NCBI GenBank assembly: GCA_034666665.1
Contig: JAXDLK010000318.1
Span: 1-9,656, forward strand
DNA: 9,656 nt
Direction: 5' to 3'
Origin: JAXDLK01 sp034666665
Lineage (GTDB): Bacteria > Desulfobacterota > Binatia > JACPRU01
The position numbers and the translations under genes were made by a program. Shown in pieces: positions 6,790 through 9,656 of this stretch. Position 1 is the stretch's first letter, and each line of letters starts with the position of its first letter. The notes beneath the pieces were generated by a model, which ran no database searches, had not been told where the DNA came from, and was given only the letters and a program-made list of their open reading frames with translations.

Positions 6790-6822
6790 ACCTGGCGGTG
6801 GGATCCAAGAGAGGAATGGTCG

Positions 6823-8991
6823 ATGTCTCACGCTTGTCGCCGGGTCGCCCTGGCATTTCTGGTGGTCTTCCTGATCGCGTGCTCCGCCTCTCCCGAGCAG
6901 AAGATGGCCGACCATCTGCAGCGCGGCGACCAGTACTTCGATCAGCAGAAGTACCGCGAGGCGGTGCTGGAGTACGGAAACGTCCTGAAGATCCAGCCGA
7001 ACCAGCCGCACGCGCTCGCCCGCCTCGGGCTCGCTCACTACGAGCTCGAGGAGCTCGGGCAGGCGTTTCGCTATCTCATGCGGGCCGAGCAGCTCGAGCC
7101 GAATGACCTCGAGGTGCGTCTCAGGCTCGGCAGGATCTATCTCGCCGGAGGAAAGCCGGACGAGGCGCGCAACGAGGCGAGCTTCATCGTCCAGACCGAC
7201 CCGTCCCACCTCGAAGGACTCATCCTGCTCGCCGGCACCGCGTCGCAGGCGGAGGACGTGGACGACGTGCTGGCGAAGCTCGAGGCGGTCCGTGGGAAGC
7301 ACGAGGGTCGCGCCCGATTCCACCTCGCCGTCGGCAGCTTGCACCTCCGCAAGCGAGATCCGGTGGTCGCCGAGCAGGAGTTCGCCGAGGCCGTTCGGCG
7401 CGAGCCGAAGTCGGTGGAGGCCCATTCGGCGCTCGCGAGCCTGAGCCTGGCGAAGCGAGACGTGAACGCCGCCGAACGGGAGTTCAAGGCAGCGGCCGAG
7501 CTCGCCCCCCTCGACTCGCTGGCGAGGTTGAAGCTCGTCGACTTCTACCTGCTCCTCGGCAAGCCCGACGAGGCGAAGAAGCTCCTCGCGGACGCGAACG
7601 AGAAGAAGCCCGAGTTCCTGCCGGCGTGGAGGCGTCGCGCGCAGCTCGCGATGGCGGAAGGAAAGCTCGACGACGCGGAGGCGGCCATCCGCAAGCTCCT
7701 CGAGAAGGACGCGAACGACGTCGACGGTCTCCTCCTGCTCGGCCGCTTGCGGCTCGCGCAGCAGAACCAGACGGATGCGATCGAGCAGTTCCAGAAGCTC
7801 CTGAAAGCGGAGCCGAACTTCCCTCCGGCGCACTTCTATCTCGGGCTCGCCTATCGCGAGGCGGGGAAGATCGAGCAGGCGAAGACGGAGCTTCACGAGG
7901 CGGTCACCGTCGCGCCGAATTACGCGGAAGCGGTCGTCGAGCTCGCGGAGCTGAACCTTCGCACGGGTGCGCCGCAGGTGGCGATCGACGACCTGCAGAA
8001 GTTGATCGGGGCGCAGCCCCGACGAGCCGCGGCGCAGCTCCTGCTCGGCTCCGCGCATCTCGCCAAGGGCGACGCCAAGGCCGCGGAAGCGCCGCTCCAG
8101 CGCTTCGTCGAGCTCCAGCCGAAGGACCCGCGCGGTCCGTACTTTCTCGGGCTCGCGCTCCGCGCCGAGGATCGAGCCGATGCGGCGGCCGAGCAATTCG
8201 AGAAGGCGCTCGCGCTCAATCCGGAGTTCGCCGATGCGGCCGCTCAGCTCGTGGCCATGAAGATGGCAGCGGGTGAGGTCGAAGCCGCGCTCGCACGTCT
8301 CGACCGGCAGATCGAGGCTGCACCGCGGGCCGCGGCACTGCGATACCTCCGGGGCGGCGTCTTCCAGGAACGCGGGGACGCGAAGAAGGCGGAGGAGGAG
8401 TACCGCCATGCCCTCGAGCTCGACCCGCGGTTCACCCGTGCGCGCGTGGCGCTCGGAGCGCTGTACGCCGCCGCGCGCCGGGACGACGAGGCGGTGCGAG
8501 AGCTCGAGCAGGCGATCGCGGCGGAGCCCCGGAACGCAGCTCCGTACGTCTTGCTCGCGCAGGTTCACGAGCGGCGCGAGGCGATCCCCCAAGCGACGGC
8601 TGCGTACGAGAAGGCGCTGGAGATCGATCCCGGCTTCGCGACCGCGGCGAACAACCTCGCCTACCTCTACTCGGAGCACGACGGGGACAAGGAGAAGGCG
8701 CTCCAGCTCGCGCAGCAGGCGAAGGAGGCGGCGCCGGAAGACCCGCGGATCTCGGACACGCTCGGGTGGATCCTCTACAAGCGCGGCGTGTACGAGCGCG
8801 CCATCACGCTGCTCGAGGGGAGCGCGGGCAAGCTTCCGGACGACGCCCTGGTGCAATATCATCTCGGTATGACCCGCTTGCAGCTCGGCAAGCGTGCGGA
8901 GGCGAAGGAGGCGCTCGCGAAGGCGCTGCGGCTCGACCCGCATTTTTCGGGATCGCAGGAAGCGGAGCGTCAGCTCCGGACGCTCGACTGA
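6823..8991 (+). CDS. prsT: PEP-CTERM system TPR-repeat lipoprotein, PrsT type
   Basis: A 722-residue TPR protein. The N-terminus is a lipoprotein signal: a basic pair (Arg6-Arg7), a hydrophobic stretch 8-18 and the lipobox L-I-A-C with Cys20, so it should be a periplasm-facing lipoprotein. Almost all of the rest (about 30-720) is roughly twenty TPR units at a 34-residue spacing. Their ends are marked by motifs such as LEPND, AEPNF, LNPEF, LDPRF, IDPGF and LDPHF. The final units contain NNLAYLYSE (about 609-617) and DTLGWILYKRG, typical of the PrsT family's C-terminal region. PrsT is the TPR protein of XrtA loci, thought to act in exopolysaccharide or protein export. It is shorter than the usual PrsT (around 900 residues by recollection), probably by fewer repeats, with no break in frame. 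Start ATG 6823 has GAGGA (6811-6815) seven bases upstream. It sits between epsI and the sensor kinase gene in one apparent operon. Confidence 0.87.
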   Translation: MSHACRRVALAFLVVFLIACSASPEQKMADHLQRGDQYFDQQKYREAVLEYGNVLKIQPNQPHALARLGLAHYELEELGQAFRYLMRAEQLEPNDLEVRLRLGRIYLAGGKPDEARNEASFIVQTDPSHLEGLILLAGTASQAEDVDDVLAKLEAVRGKHEGRARFHLAVGSLHLRKRDPVVAEQEFAEAVRREPKSVEAHSALASLSLAKRDVNAAEREFKAAAELAPLDSLARLKLVDFYLLLGKPDEAKKLLADANEKKPEFLPAWRRRAQLAMAEGKLDDAEAAIRKLLEKDANDVDGLLLLGRLRLAQQNQTDAIEQFQKLLKAEPNFPPAHFYLGLAYREAGKIEQAKTELHEAVTVAPNYAEAVVELAELNLRTGAPQVAIDDLQKLIGAQPRRAAAQLLLGSAHLAKGDAKAAEAPLQRFVELQPKDPRGPYFLGLALRAEDRADAAAEQFEKALALNPEFADAAAQLVAMKMAAGEVEAALARLDRQIEAAPRAAALRYLRGGVFQERGDAKKAEEEYRHALELDPRFTRARVALGALYAAARRDDEAVRELEQAIAAEPRNAAPYVLLAQVHERREAIPQATAAYEKALEIDPGFATAANNLAYLYSEHDGDKEKALQLAQQAKEAAPEDPRISDTLGWILYKRGVYERAITLLEGSAGKLPDDALVQYHLGMTRLQLGKRAEAKEALAKALRLDPHFSGSQEAERQLRTLD

Positions 8992-9010
8992 CGAGCGCGA
9001 CCGGCACCCG

Positions 9011-9656
9011 ATGAGCGGCGCAGAGCTCGCCGGTTTCACCGCGACGGGCTTCTGCGTCGTGCTCGCCATCCTGGGTCTGGCGGACAGCCCGCGGGCGTTC
9101 GTGCCGCGCGTGTTCGCGATGGGCATGCTCCTGCTCGGCGCGATCACCGCGTGCCAGGCGTTCGCCGCGAGCGCCACGTCGCTGATGGAGGTCGTCGCCT
9201 GGCATCAGTGGAAGGCGCTGGTGGTGGGAGTCGCCGGTGCGACCTGGCTCCTGTTCAGCCTCTCGTTCGCGCGATCGAATTCTCGCGAGCTCCTGCTCCG
9301 GTCGCGCTGGCTGCTGCTCGGCTCGGTCGTTCTGCCGATCCAGCTCGCGACCATGTTTCGCTGGTCGCTCTACGCGCTGGATTACGCCGCGGACGCTCCC
9401 GCGCCCGAGTTCCTCCCGCTCGGGTGGGCGGGGCAGGTGTTCTACGCGGTCGAGCTGTTGGTAGCGGTGCTCATCCTCTCGAACCTCGAAGGGACGCTGC
9501 GGGCTTCGACGGGAAGCAAGCGCTGGCAAATCAAGTTCATGGTGCTCGGCATCGGCAGCATCTTCGTCGTGCAGATCTACCTCGCGAGCCAGACGCTGCT
9601 CTTCTCGTCCGTGCACCTCGCGCTCGAGCCGGTGGGCCCGTACACCTTGCTGGTCT
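9011..9656 (+). CDS. prsK: PrsK-like sensor histidine kinase, N-terminal membrane part (cut by window edge)
   Basis: The frame from ATG 9011 stays open to the window end, giving 215 residues. It shows about six hydrophobic segments (near 5-24, 32-53, 67-87, 98-116, 138-158 and 174-197). WLLFSLSFARSN (79-90), NLEGTLRAS (158-166) and KRWQIKFMVLGIGSIF (170-185) match what I know of the N-terminal membrane sensor of PrsK, the histidine kinase of XrtA/PEP-CTERM systems. The GAF-like and kinase core (H, N, G boxes) would lie beyond the right edge, so kinase activity cannot be seen here. In Zoogloea the PrsK/PrsR pair works with sigma54 to switch on PEP-CTERM genes. The start is 19 bases after the prsT stop and lacks a clear ribosome site, so the exact start is tentative, although position and hydrophobic onset fit. 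Confidence 0.82.
   Translation, partial: MSGAELAGFTATGFCVVLAILGLADSPRAFVPRVFAMGMLLLGAITACQAFAASATSLMEVVAWHQWKALVVGVAGATWLLFSLSFARSNSRELLLRSRWLLLGSVVLPIQLATMFRWSLYALDYAADAPAPEFLPLGWAGQVFYAVELLVAVLILSNLEGTLRASTGSKRWQIKFMVLGIGSIFVVQIYLASQTLLFSSVHLALEPVGPYTLLV

Noticed and set aside
6790..6822. Gap between epsI and prsT as a terminator or promoter
   Set aside because: Only 33 bases, with a ribosome site but no stable hairpin plus T-run and no promoter boxes.
6037..9177. Very long open frame (over 1000 codons) on the minus strand opposite epsI and prsT
   Set aside because: It is rich in Arg, Leu and Glu with no recognisable domain and mirrors the codon phase of prsT. Strong GC bias at third codon positions leaves antisense frames open. 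The plus-strand frames carry clear family motifs and ribosome sites.

Overview
The window is a GC-rich stretch from a Gram-negative bacterium. It holds part of an exosortase (PEP-CTERM) / exopolysaccharide locus. The Gram-negative call rests on the exosortase, an EpsI protein, a lipobox-bearing TPR protein of the PrsT type and a PrsK-type sensor. Codons end mostly in G or C, and long spurious open frames lie opposite the real genes. No marker identifies the taxon. The gene set would fit a proteobacterium in the broad sense, or a related deltaproteobacterium-like phylum.

Layout: (1) 1-49, the last codons of a plus-strand gene, possibly a glycosyltransferase. (2) 65-1921, an asparagine-synthase-like amidotransferase of the kind found in XrtA loci. 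(3) 1918-3126, a membrane family 2 glycosyltransferase that starts inside the amidotransferase stop (ATGA). (4) 3107-5035, minus strand, a secreted protein with three Ig-like repeats and a helical, possibly alpha/alpha-toroid C-terminal domain. It meets the glycosyltransferase tail to tail with a 20-bp overlap. (5) 5036-5239, a divergent intergenic region with a plausible sigma70-type promoter for the minus-strand gene. (6) 5240-6151 exosortase, 6148-6789 EpsI, 6823-8991 PrsT-like TPR lipoprotein and 9011 onward PrsK-like sensor kinase, cut by the window edge. These four are closely packed on the plus strand and probably form one operon.

Working model: the glycosyltransferase(s) and amidotransferase build or modify an exopolysaccharide. 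The exosortase cleaves, and is thought to hand over, proteins with a PEP-CTERM-like tail at the inner membrane, with EpsI as its partner. The TPR lipoprotein works in export or assembly. PrsK, with a PrsR presumably encoded beyond the right edge, controls expression. The odd member is the minus-strand Ig/helical protein. It has a signal peptide but no sorting tail, and I could not assign its C-terminal domain to a family. It is the best candidate for something undescribed, such as an exopolysaccharide-cutting, -modifying or -binding matrix protein. No PEP-CTERM substrate, RNA gene, CRISPR array, insertion sequence or clear terminator was found.
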